Shown here one piece after another: positions 1 to 5,411 of a stretch of DNA of 5,424 bases (positions are counted from its first letter, which is position 1; the number at the start of each line of letters is the position of its first letter). Source of the DNA: Candidatus Limnocylindria bacterium (GTDB lineage: Bacteria > Chloroflexota > Limnocylindria > QHBO01); assembly GCA_030146365.1 (NCBI GenBank), contig JASLBU010000165.1:1-5424 (forward strand). The letters are read 5' to 3'. The notes below the pieces were generated by a model, which was given only the letters and a program-made list of their open reading frames with translations, searched no databases and was not told where the DNA came from. A program made the translations under genes and the position numbers.

Positions 1-2
1 TC

Positions 3-137
3 ATGTACACCTACAACCAGAGCGATCTTCCCAGCGCCCGTCGCCGTCTGTGGACGGCCGTGGGAGTGACCGAAGAAGATGTTGTCCGCGAGATGGCGCG
101 GTGTCTGCGCGAGATGAGGGCTGGTCGCTCGGGCTGA
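3..137 (+). CDS. Unidentified small protein or C-terminal end of a larger protein cut by the window edge
   Basis: The frame is open from the window edge to a TGA at 135-137. From the ATG at 3-5 it encodes 44 residues, beginning MYTYNQSDLPSARRRLW and ending RCLREMRAGRSG. The ATG is only two bases from the edge, so no ribosome binding site can be examined and the true start may lie outside. The visible part is hydrophilic, with an acidic stretch (TEEDVVREM) that would form a helix; no membrane segment, cysteine motif or catalytic motif is visible. I do not recognise the family. It lies about 105 bp before a tRNA-Ser 3' fragment that looks like an attachment site, so it may be the last gene of an integrated element. 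That placement is inference. Confidence 0.45.
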   Translation: MYTYNQSDLPSARRRLWTAVGVTEEDVVREMARCLREMRAGRSG

Positions 138-243
138 CCGCTGTCACTCCCGGCCGGGCGGGGCACCGACCGTCTTCACGCGAGCCCGACGGGCGAGTGT
201 GAAATAGCCACTCAGCGGACGCTGGCGGATAGCGGGAACCGCC
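138..243. other. Intergenic stretch left of the tRNA fragment, with small inverted repeats
   Basis: No gene is supported here. It contains a perfect 10-bp palindrome CCCGGCCGGG (149-158), a tight AGCG/CGCT inverted repeat (214-223) and a GGCGG/CCGCC inverted repeat (224-228 with 239-243). The last one directly abuts the anticodon loop of the tRNA-Ser fragment. There is no T-run, so these are not typical intrinsic terminators. If 244-297 is a recombination site, the inverted repeats next to it could be recombinase arm or core sites, but nothing else supports that. Confidence 0.3.
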
Positions 244-297
244 CTCGAAAACCGTTGACCAAAAGGTCCGGGGGTTCGAATCCCTCCCTCTCCGCCA
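244..297 (+). repeat. 3' half of tRNA-Ser(CGA), probable attachment-site scar (attR-like)
   Basis: The segment reads as the second half of a class II tRNA: anticodon loop CTCGAAA (244-250, anticodon CGA at 246-248, with T at position 33 and A at 37), 3' anticodon strand ACCGT (251-255), long variable arm GACC-AAAA-GGTC (257-268), T-arm GGGGG-TTCGAAT-CCCTC (270-286), 3' acceptor strand CCTCTCC (287-293), discriminator G and encoded CCA (295-297). The 5' half is missing. The expected 5' acceptor strand GGAGAGG is not present upstream in the window, and the five bases before the loop (CCGCC) cannot pair with ACCGT. A copy running from the anticodon loop to the 3' end is the usual identity block left by tyrosine integrases at the end distal to the intact tRNA. 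The element would therefore lie to the left. Confidence 0.75.
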
Positions 298-311
298 CTA
301 AGCCCGAGCGA

Positions 312-600
312 CTACTCGGGGACCGGTTGTCCGCCGTTCAACGACCGCAGGTAGTTGACGACGTGCCAGATCTCTCCTCCTCGGACAACACGTCTGACCA
401 TGCCGGCATGCCGCCGGGCAACCCGTTGCGGGTCCAGTAGTAGAGATCGCCATTGCTGTGCTCACCCAGAGTGACCCGGGACCGGCGAGCGCCGGTGGCC
501 GGTCGCGTCGATGCCGTGGCACGAGGCGCAACTCGACGCATAACGACCCGATCGATCGGCAAAGGTTTGACTTTGTGAACTTCTGCCCATACATTTCGCA
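312..600 (-). pseudogene. Cytochrome c domain relic (CASCHG haem site), frameshifted
   Basis: Read on the minus strand, pieces of one small class I cytochrome c domain appear in order but in alternating frames. First is a possible N-terminal piece (AEVHKVKPLPIDR, about 548-586). Next comes GRYASSCASCHGIDATG, with the CXXCH haem-attachment motif (CASCHG at 513-530). After a frame change comes GDLYYWTRNGLPGGMPAWSD followed by VLSEEER, the region carrying the axial Met. After another single-base change near 371-373 comes IWHVVNYLRSLNGGQPVPE, ending at a TAG (312-314). This order closely resembles the periplasmic c-type cytochrome domain often found with CopD or oxidase proteins. At least two, probably three, frameshifts and no signal peptide or start codon point to a dead gene. 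Assembly error is less likely because several separate shifts are needed. Its right part overlaps the promoter of the next gene. Confidence 0.75.
567..595 (+). promoter_or_regulatory. Probable sigma70-type promoter for the MFS-GNAT pair
   Basis: A -35 box TTGACT (567-572, five of six consensus bases) and a -10 box TACATT (590-595, four of six) are separated by 17 bp. The predicted transcript start is near 602, which leaves a leader of about 20 bases before the ATG at 625. The boxes lie in the relic of the antisense cytochrome c gene and in a locally AT-richer stretch. Confidence 0.5.
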
Positions 601-624
601 ACTCCGATTGCCATTGGGGGAGTG

Positions 625-1911
625 ATGCTGCGACTTCTGCGGTTCCGCGACTTCCGGCTGTTGTGGTTCGGCGGGCTCATCTCGGTGATCGGTGACTGGG
701 CGCTGATCGCAGCACTCCCGTACGAGGTCTACCAGCGAACCGGCTCCGCGCTCGCCACGGGCGCGGTATTCATCGCCGGCGTTGGCCCCGCGATCCTGTT
801 CGGCTCCACGGCGGGCGTTCTCGTCGACCGATACGACCGCCGTCGGCTGATGGTCTGGATCAACGTCGCCCTCGCGCTGTCGCTCGTGCCGCTGCTCGGC
901 GTCGACATCCTCGGGCTTTGGGTCGTCTATGCCGTGCTCATCGTCGGCAACATTCTCGAGCAGGGGTTCATCCCGGCCCAGGTCGCGATGCTGCCGAAGC
1001 TCGTCAGCGAGGAGCACCTCGTCGCGGCGAACTCGCTCGGCAGCCTGAGCCGGAATCTCGCCCGCCTCGTGGGTCCCGCGATCGGTGGGCTGGCCATCGC
1101 GTTCGGCGGCCTGCTCACCGTCATCGTCGTCGACATTGCGTCGTACGTGATCGCGGCGGTGCTGATCGCGCGGATCGCGCCCGGCGCCTCCTTCCGCGCC
1201 GACCGCCCGTCAGAGGAAGATCCCATTGCGGCACAGGCGTCGGCGCTGCGCAGGCTGTTCCTCGAATGGCGCGAGGGCATGGCGCTCATCGCGCGCAAGC
1301 CGATGCTCCGGGCGATGTTCGTATTCGCCGGCATGACGGCGATCGGCGAGGGGTTCCTTGCCGCCATGATGGTGCCGTGGCTGACCGACATTCTGCATGG
1401 CGATCAGGTCGCGTGGGCGGCGATCCTGTCAGCGCAGGCGGTGGGCGGGCTGATAGGGGCGCTGGTGGTCGGTCGGTACCTGCATTCCGTCCCGCCGGCG
1501 CTGCTGCTGGGCGTCGGAACGCTGATCTTCGCCGTCATCGACCTGGCGATCTTCACGTACCCGCTCATCCTGCCGATCGTCGCGCCCGCCGTGATTGGCA
1601 TGGTGATCGTCGGAGTTCCGATCAGCGCGATGAACGTCGGATCAACCACGCTCCAACAGAGCCTGACGACCGACTCACATCGCGGTCGAATTGTTGGCTC
1701 CTTCCAGGCCCTGTGGGCGCTGGGAATGGTCAGCGGCACCATCGTTGCGGGCGTGCTCGGGCCCGCAATCGGCATCATCCCGATGATGGCTCTCGACTCG
1801 GTGATCTACTTCGCCGGCGGCCTGCTGATCATCTACGCCGCGGCGCGCGTCAATGTCCTTCGCCGCCAGCCGCTCGCGACGAGCGCCGCGCTGGAGACTG
1901 ATCCGGCTTGA
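625..1911 (+). CDS. MFS efflux transporter (MFS_3 / enterobactin-exporter-like)
   Basis: This is a 428-residue inner-membrane transporter, the usual length for a 12-helix major facilitator. The N-terminus (RFRDFRLLWFGGLISVIGDW, residues 6-25) has the conserved Asp of helix 1 typical of MFS_3 exporters. The loop between helices 2 and 3 carries motif A as GVLVDRYDRRR (64-74). A hydrophilic basic/acidic linker (about 190-220) separates the two six-helix halves. Such proteins usually export drugs or siderophores by proton antiport; the substrate cannot be read from sequence. I chose the ATG at 625. A GTG at 622 is in frame just before it, and GGGGGAG lies so close (616-622) that Shine-Dalgarno spacing is short for either start. 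The stop codon overlaps the next gene by four bases (TTGA), so the two are probably co-translated from the promoter at 567-595. Confidence 0.9.
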   Translation: MLRLLRFRDFRLLWFGGLISVIGDWALIAALPYEVYQRTGSALATGAVFIAGVGPAILFGSTAGVLVDRYDRRRLMVWINVALALSLVPLLGVDILGLWVVYAVLIVGNILEQGFIPAQVAMLPKLVSEEHLVAANSLGSLSRNLARLVGPAIGGLAIAFGGLLTVIVVDIASYVIAAVLIARIAPGASFRADRPSEEDPIAAQASALRRLFLEWREGMALIARKPMLRAMFVFAGMTAIGEGFLAAMMVPWLTDILHGDQVAWAAILSAQAVGGLIGALVVGRYLHSVPPALLLGVGTLIFAVIDLAIFTYPLILPIVAPAVIGMVIVGVPISAMNVGSTTLQQSLTTDSHRGRIVGSFQALWALGMVSGTIVAGVLGPAIGIIPMMALDSVIYFAGGLLIIYAAARVNVLRRQPLATSAALETDPA

Positions 1912-2354
1912 CCGAGATCCGCCGCGCCACGGCCGAGGATGCGGGCGCGATCGCTGATGTCTACCTCGAGTCGTTCAAGACCGCACTGCCCACCGTCGCG
2001 CTCGCTCATTCGGCCGACGAGATTCGCGCGTACGTCCGTGGCCATCTCGTCGCCGAGACCGAATGCTGGGTAGTGGTCGACGACGAGCGCGTCGTGGCGA
2101 TGATCGCCCTGCAGTCCGGGTGGATCGAACAGCTGTACGTCGCCCCTGACCGACAGGGGGAGGGGATCGGCCGGCGACTGCTCGAGCTCGCGAAGGCCCG
2201 AGCAGCTGCCGGTGGCCTGCAGCTTTGGACTTTCCAGGTCAACGCGCCTGCCAGGAGGTTTTACGAGCAGAACGGGTTCGTCGCGGAGGAGATGACGGAC
2301 GGGGCCGCGAACGAGGAGCGCGAGCCCGACGTGCGCTACGTCTGGCGGCGCTGA
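1908..2354 (+). CDS. GNAT family N-acetyltransferase
   Basis: A 148-residue, single-domain acetyl-CoA-dependent acyltransferase, presumably cytosolic. The N-terminal TEIRRATAEDAGAIADVY is the usual GNAT first strand and helix. The acetyl-CoA pyrophosphate loop, motif A, is IEQLYVAPDRQGEGIGRRLL (73-92, with R82-Q-G-E-G-I-G88). The motif B region is LQLWTFQVNAPARRFYEQNG (104-123), with the N112...Y119 pair seen in many members. The substrate is unknown; small amines, amino acids, antibiotics or protein N-termini are all possible. The TTG start is chosen because it overlaps the transporter's TGA as TTGA and gives the expected N-terminus; GGAG lies at 1893-1896, 11 bases upstream. Coupling to an efflux gene hints at a shared detoxification or export role, which is inference. 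Its last 19 bases overlap the oppositely oriented gene ending at 2336. Confidence 0.9.
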   Translation: MTEIRRATAEDAGAIADVYLESFKTALPTVALAHSADEIRAYVRGHLVAETECWVVVDDERVVAMIALQSGWIEQLYVAPDRQGEGIGRRLLELAKARAAAGGLQLWTFQVNAPARRFYEQNGFVAEEMTDGAANEEREPDVRYVWRR

Positions 2355-2479
2355 CCGTCGTCGTCACCCTGCCGCGCGGCCAGCCGGCGGAGGCGGCGGA
2401 TGATCAGTGAGTCGATGACCACGATCGACCCGCCCGCAACAAGCGCGAGCGCAGCCACGACGAGGAGACCTTCGTTCAC
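2336..2479 (-). CDS. Small single-helix membrane protein (47 aa), unknown function
   Basis: A GTG start (2479-2477) shares four bases (GTGA, 2476-2479) with the stop of the M19-like gene, and the frame runs to a TAG at 2336-2338. The protein begins MNEGLLVVAALALVAGGSIV and has one hydrophobic segment (about residues 4-27) with a lone Asp at 23. A strongly basic stretch follows (RRLRRLAAR, 28-36), then an acidic/polar tail. By the positive-inside rule the tail would be cytoplasmic. There is no signal-peptidase or lipoprotein site. The clean helix-plus-basic layout and the stop/start overlap support a real gene despite its size; no separate ribosome binding site is visible, so translation is probably coupled. 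I do not recognise a family. It overlaps the 3' end of the acetyltransferase gene tail to tail by 19 bases. Confidence 0.65.
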   Translation of the reverse strand: MNEGLLVVAALALVAGGSIVVIDSLIIRRLRRLAARQGDDDGQRRQT

Positions 2480-3543
2480 GAGAGAGATGCTCGCAGGAAA
2501 CGGACAGCATTGCCGCCGAGCAGGCCTGCGACGGTGACTTCCGACAGCCCACGGTCGAGCAGCGCATCGGCCAGCGCCGGCAGGCCTTCGACGTCGATCG
2601 CCATTCGAAGTGCGCCATCCATGTCCGAGCCGAGCGCTACGTTCGATTCACCGCAGGCGTCGATCGTCCTGCGAAACATTTGCGTCGCATGGGCGAGCGT
2701 GTCGTCGCCCAGGAGCTGAGTCGCCAGGACGACGCCGACGACGCCTCCGCGGTGGCTGATCTCGCGGGCGAGCTCGAACTGAACGTTTCGCGTCCGATCG
2801 CTGTATCGGCGAATGCTTCGGCGCGCAACGCCGCCCGCCGCGGACACCCCGGTGTGACTTACGACGAACGGTCGATGCAGGAGCCCGATCGAGTCTTCGA
2901 TCCCCGCCGGCGACATGTGCGCCAGGTCGACCACGATCCCTTGCGCCTCCAGCTCCGCGAGCAGCTCTCGCCCGAACCCTGTCAGCCCGCCCGCGGTCTT
3001 GCCCGTCCCGGACCCGACCGCCTCGTTGTCCATGACATGCGCCGGCGCCAGCATGCGGACGCCCACGTCGTGCAGGCGGGCGACATTACGCAGGTCGCCC
3101 TCGAGCACGTGCCCGCCCTGCACGCCGAGGAGAACGCCGACGGCGCCGTCACGCGCCAGGCAACGCTCCAGATCCGCCGCCGTTCGGACGATGGCGAGCG
3201 CCCCCGCGGAGTCGGCACACCACCGCTCGACTCTCCCGATGAGCCACTCGGCGATCGCCATCCGCGAGTCCGCGGCGCCGCGCGGCAGACCGAGTGACCT
3301 GAAGTGCCAGCGCGACAGGCTTCCGCGAACGTCGGGCCACGACGTGGCGATCGTCAGTCCGACGACGTTCACGCCAACCGATCGCGCTCGAGGGAGATCG
3401 ACATGGCCGCCTGTGCCACCGCGGACGAAGCCATCCCGAAACAGGGCAGTGCCGACGACGAGATCCACGACGGGCGACTCGTGGACGAGGCGGACCGCCC
3501 GCTCGCTCGCCGACAGTCTTCCGGGTTGCGCCGTCCGATTCAC
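2476..3543 (-). CDS. M19 (membrane/renal dipeptidase) family protein with altered metal site
   Basis: This 355-residue protein has the length and layout of the M19 dipeptidases, TIM-barrel enzymes with two zinc ions that cleave dipeptides. Family landmarks are GHVDLPRARSVGV (45-58), GVQGGHVLEGDL (140-151), AHVMDNEAVGSG (168-179, with the likely substrate-side His), GLTGFGRELLAELEAQGIVV (186-205), DLAHMSP (206-212), VVSHTG (227-232), TRNVQ (251-255), GSDMDG (305-310) and a C-terminal GGNAVRFL. His209, His230 and Asp307 match family metal or catalytic residues. The usual N-terminal His-x-Asp is Val29-Val-Gly31, and the bridging Glu is Gln142, so the first zinc site looks lost. Dipeptidase activity is therefore doubtful. 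The GTG at 3543 follows the rhomboid stop by 20 bp; it is the first ordinary start after an in-frame TAG at 3601-3603 and has no clear ribosome binding site. No signal peptide is visible. Confidence 0.85.
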   Translation of the reverse strand: MNRTAQPGRLSASERAVRLVHESPVVDLVVGTALFRDGFVRGGTGGHVDLPRARSVGVNVVGLTIATSWPDVRGSLSRWHFRSLGLPRGAADSRMAIAEWLIGRVERWCADSAGALAIVRTAADLERCLARDGAVGVLLGVQGGHVLEGDLRNVARLHDVGVRMLAPAHVMDNEAVGSGTGKTAGGLTGFGRELLAELEAQGIVVDLAHMSPAGIEDSIGLLHRPFVVSHTGVSAAGGVARRSIRRYSDRTRNVQFELAREISHRGGVVGVVLATQLLGDDTLAHATQMFRRTIDACGESNVALGSDMDGALRMAIDVEGLPALADALLDRGLSEVTVAGLLGGNAVRFLRASLS

Positions 3544-3563
3544 GGCACGGTCGACGACCCGGC

Positions 3564-4277
3564 TCAGCGTTCCCAGCTCGGACGTCTCCTCCCGAGCGAT
3601 CTAAACGCGAACCCGGCAAGCACGCCCGCGACGAACCCGCCGATGTGGGCCATGTACGCCACGCCGCCGGTCTGCTCCGTAACCGCGATCTGACCGATGC
3701 CGTTGACGAACTGCAGCAGCGCCCAGAGCCCGATCGCGAGCAGAGCGGGGACCCACGTGACGAAGTAGCCCAGGACGACGAGGACGCGGTTAGTCGGGAA
3801 CAGGACGATGTAGGCGCCCAGCACGCCCGAGATGGCGCCCGAGGCACCGAGCGACGGGATGAGCGAGCCGGGCTCGACCGCGATCTGCGCGAGCGAGCCG
3901 ACGACGCCCGCGACGAGGTAGAAGCCGAGGTACACGATCGAGTTCATCGTGTGCTCGACGTTGTCGCCGAAGATCCACAGGAACAGCATGTTGCCGAGCA
4001 GGTGCAGCCAGCCGCCGTGCATAAACATGCTCGAGAGCAGCGTCACGTACACCGGGGACGGGCTCGGCTCGAGCCTGAACGAGCCGCCCGGCACGGTCAC
4101 CGTGCGAGCGATGTCCGTGCCGGTCGTTATCTCGGCGGGTACGACCGACCACGCGTAGGTGAACGCCTCGTCGGGCAGCTGCAGGAGCACGAAGACCAGG
4201 ACATTGATGGCGATGAACGCCAACGTGACGATGGCCGGCCCGCGGCCGCGAAGGTTTTCGTCCGCAAGCGGGAACAC
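3564..4277 (-). CDS. Rhomboid family intramembrane serine protease
   Basis: A 237-residue polytopic membrane protease that cuts transmembrane segments of other proteins within the bilayer. After a short cytosolic start (MFPLADENLRGRG) comes helix 1 (about 15-34) and a long external loop (35-75). Next is the family signature FMHGGWLHLLGNMLFLWIFG (85-104), with His92 and Asn96 in the oxyanion positions. The catalytic serine is Ser146 in GASG (144-147), and the catalytic histidine is His211 in AHIGGF (210-215). Six hydrophobic segments are evident and the Ser/His dyad is complete, so it should be active. The GTG start at 4277 gives the usual N-terminus; Shine-Dalgarno support is weak. It begins 18 bp after the aroE stop and ends 20 bp before the M19-like gene, consistent with one operon. 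Natural substrates are unknown. Confidence 0.93.
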   Translation of the reverse strand: MFPLADENLRGRGPAIVTLAFIAINVLVFVLLQLPDEAFTYAWSVVPAEITTGTDIARTVTVPGGSFRLEPSPSPVYVTLLSSMFMHGGWLHLLGNMLFLWIFGDNVEHTMNSIVYLGFYLVAGVVGSLAQIAVEPGSLIPSLGASGAISGVLGAYIVLFPTNRVLVVLGYFVTWVPALLAIGLWALLQFVNGIGQIAVTEQTGGVAYMAHIGGFVAGVLAGFAFRSLGRRRPSWER

Positions 4278-4295
4278 GGGTCTGCCCGGTGGCCG

Positions 4296-5177
4296 CTAGT
4301 CGGCCGCGCCGCCCCCGGCCACGCCCGCGGGCTGCGCCTCGCGAACCTGATCGAGCCGCTCGCGCAGCAGATCCAGCGCGACGTCGCGACCGGTCCACAG
4401 GTTGAAGGCCGCGGCGGTCTGGTGAAGCAGCATGGTGTCGCCGTTCATCGCTTCCGTCGCACCGGCTGCCTTCGCATCGCGCAGCAGCTTGGTCTCGCGC
4501 GGGACGTACATCAGATCCAGCACCAGCAGGTCGGGCGGCAGCGCCTCAGCGGGCACCGGCGAGTTGCTGGCCGCGTCGCCAAGGGCAGAGGCGTTCACCA
4601 GGATCTTCGCCTTCGACAGCTCGGCCTCGATGACCGACTCGTGCCACGGCATCGCCCGCAGCTCCATATGTGCCGCGCTGCGGCCGAAGTGGCGGATCAG
4701 GCTCTCGGCCCGATGCAGGTGGCGGTTGAAGACGATGACGCGCTGGAAGCCGCTGGTGATGAACGTGTAGACGGCGGCCCGTGCGCCGCCACCGGCGCCG
4801 ATCATCAAAGCCGTCTTCGGCATCTTCTGGCGACCGACCAAAGCGTTGAGCGCGGCACGGAAGCCGATCACATCGGTGTTATGGCCGACGAGCCGCGCAC
4901 CCTCGCGCGTGATGGTGTCCACCGCGCCGGTCGCCTGTGCCTCCTCCGTCAGCCGGTCGACGAGGGGGACCACGCGTTCCTTATATGGAACGGTGATGTT
5001 CGCTCCCAGGTAGTCGTCGCCACGCAGCTCCTGGATCGTTTCGCCAAGCGTCATCAGCGGCACGTCGAGGGGCTCGTAACGGGCGTCGATGCCGGCGCCG
5101 TCGAACGCCGCCTGTTGCAGCTCGCTCGAGAGGGAGTGGGTTACGGGATGGCCGACCAGGACGACACGTTTGGGCAT
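4296..5177 (-). CDS. aroE: Shikimate 5-dehydrogenase
   Basis: A 293-residue cytosolic enzyme that reduces 3-dehydroshikimate to shikimate with NADPH in the chorismate pathway. The substrate domain has HSLSS (14-18, Ser15 and Ser17), NITVPYKERV (60-69, catalytic Lys66) and GHNTDVIGF (98-106, catalytic Asp102). The Rossmann nucleotide loop is GAGGGARAA (127-135), followed by NRHLHRA (151-157), the NADP-selecting NRxxxR pattern. The C-terminal part has NASALG (195-200) and MLLHQTAAAFNLWTG (249-263, Gln253). One odd change is GAVDTI at 84-89: the family's shikimate-binding Asn (GAVNT) is Asp87. The start is set by the AGGTG Shine-Dalgarno at 5185-5189, seven bases before the ATG; an upstream in-frame start at 5264 would add 29 residues not typical of the family. 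It appears to lead the operon with the rhomboid gene. Confidence 0.95.
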   Translation of the reverse strand: MPKRVVLVGHPVTHSLSSELQQAAFDGAGIDARYEPLDVPLMTLGETIQELRGDDYLGANITVPYKERVVPLVDRLTEEAQATGAVDTITREGARLVGHNTDVIGFRAALNALVGRQKMPKTALMIGAGGGARAAVYTFITSGFQRVIVFNRHLHRAESLIRHFGRSAAHMELRAMPWHESVIEAELSKAKILVNASALGDAASNSPVPAEALPPDLLVLDLMYVPRETKLLRDAKAAGATEAMNGDTMLLHQTAAAFNLWTGRDVALDLLRERLDQVREAQPAGVAGGGAAD

Positions 5178-5184
5178 GGGGAAA

Positions 5185-5189
5185 CACCT
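5185..5189 (-). promoter_or_regulatory. Ribosome binding site deciding the aroE start
   Basis: On the minus strand AGGTG lies seven bases before the ATG at 5177. This supports the 293-residue AroE over the longer reading that begins at 5264. Confidence 0.65.
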
Positions 5190-5295
5190 ATCAGTCGGCC
5201 CTGGGAAGGGCGGGCGGAATTCGTTCGATCCTATCATCGGCCGTCTCCGGAAGCGCCTTTTCACCCGGTGCGAAGGCGGCTGGGAGGGGGCCTCG

Positions 5296-5304
5296 TGCTA
5301 TCCT
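5296..5304 (+). promoter_or_regulatory. Possible extended -10 promoter element for tRNA-Ser
   Basis: TGCTATCCT fits an extended -10 (TG-n-TATCCT, the hexamer at 5299-5304) placed about 13 bases before the tRNA 5' end at 5318, a normal leader length. No good -35 hexamer is seen at the usual spacing, so the call is tentative. Confidence 0.35.
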
Positions 5305-5317
5305 CAGGGCCCTCGGG

Positions 5318-5409
<92 letters not shown>

Positions 5410-5411
5410 GT

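Noticed and set aside
205..297. A complete tRNA-Ser with a degenerate 5' half, or a tRNA split by an intron.
   Set aside because: No GGAGAGG acceptor strand or D-arm is found upstream, and the bases before the loop do not pair with the 3' anticodon strand.
298..1017. A 239-codon minus-strand open frame opposite the transporter start.
   Set aside because: It is antisense to a clear MFS gene, rich in Arg, Asp and Pro, has no domain, and cuts across the cytochrome relic in the wrong frame.
918..1901. A 327-codon plus-strand open frame inside the transporter gene.
   Set aside because: It is a frame shadow in GC-rich DNA, very rich in Arg, Gly and Ala, with no recognisable motif, whereas the other frame gives a canonical MFS protein.
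2371..2380. The perfect palindrome GCCGCGCGGC after the acetyltransferase gene as a terminator.
   Set aside because: It has no loop and no T-run, and lies within the small membrane gene; GC-rich DNA yields such palindromes by chance.
3544..3600. A longer M19-like protein using a CTG codon preceded by GGGAGGAG on the minus strand.
   Set aside because: CTG starts are rare, the added residues overlap the rhomboid gene, and the GTG at 3543 gives an adequate N-terminus; the purine run is explained by rhomboid coding sequence.
2680..3604. Long plus-strand open frames (205 and 229 codons) opposite the M19-like gene.
   Set aside because: Their composition is biased toward Arg, Pro and Ser with no motif; the minus strand carries clear M19 signatures throughout.
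3149..3847. A 232-codon minus-strand frame spanning the rhomboid/M19 junction.
   Set aside because: It is Arg/Ser-rich shadow coding crossing two well-supported genes.
5178..5264. A 29-residue N-terminal extension of AroE from an upstream in-frame start.
   Set aside because: The extension is basic and unlike the family, while a Shine-Dalgarno sequence sits correctly before the ATG at 5177.
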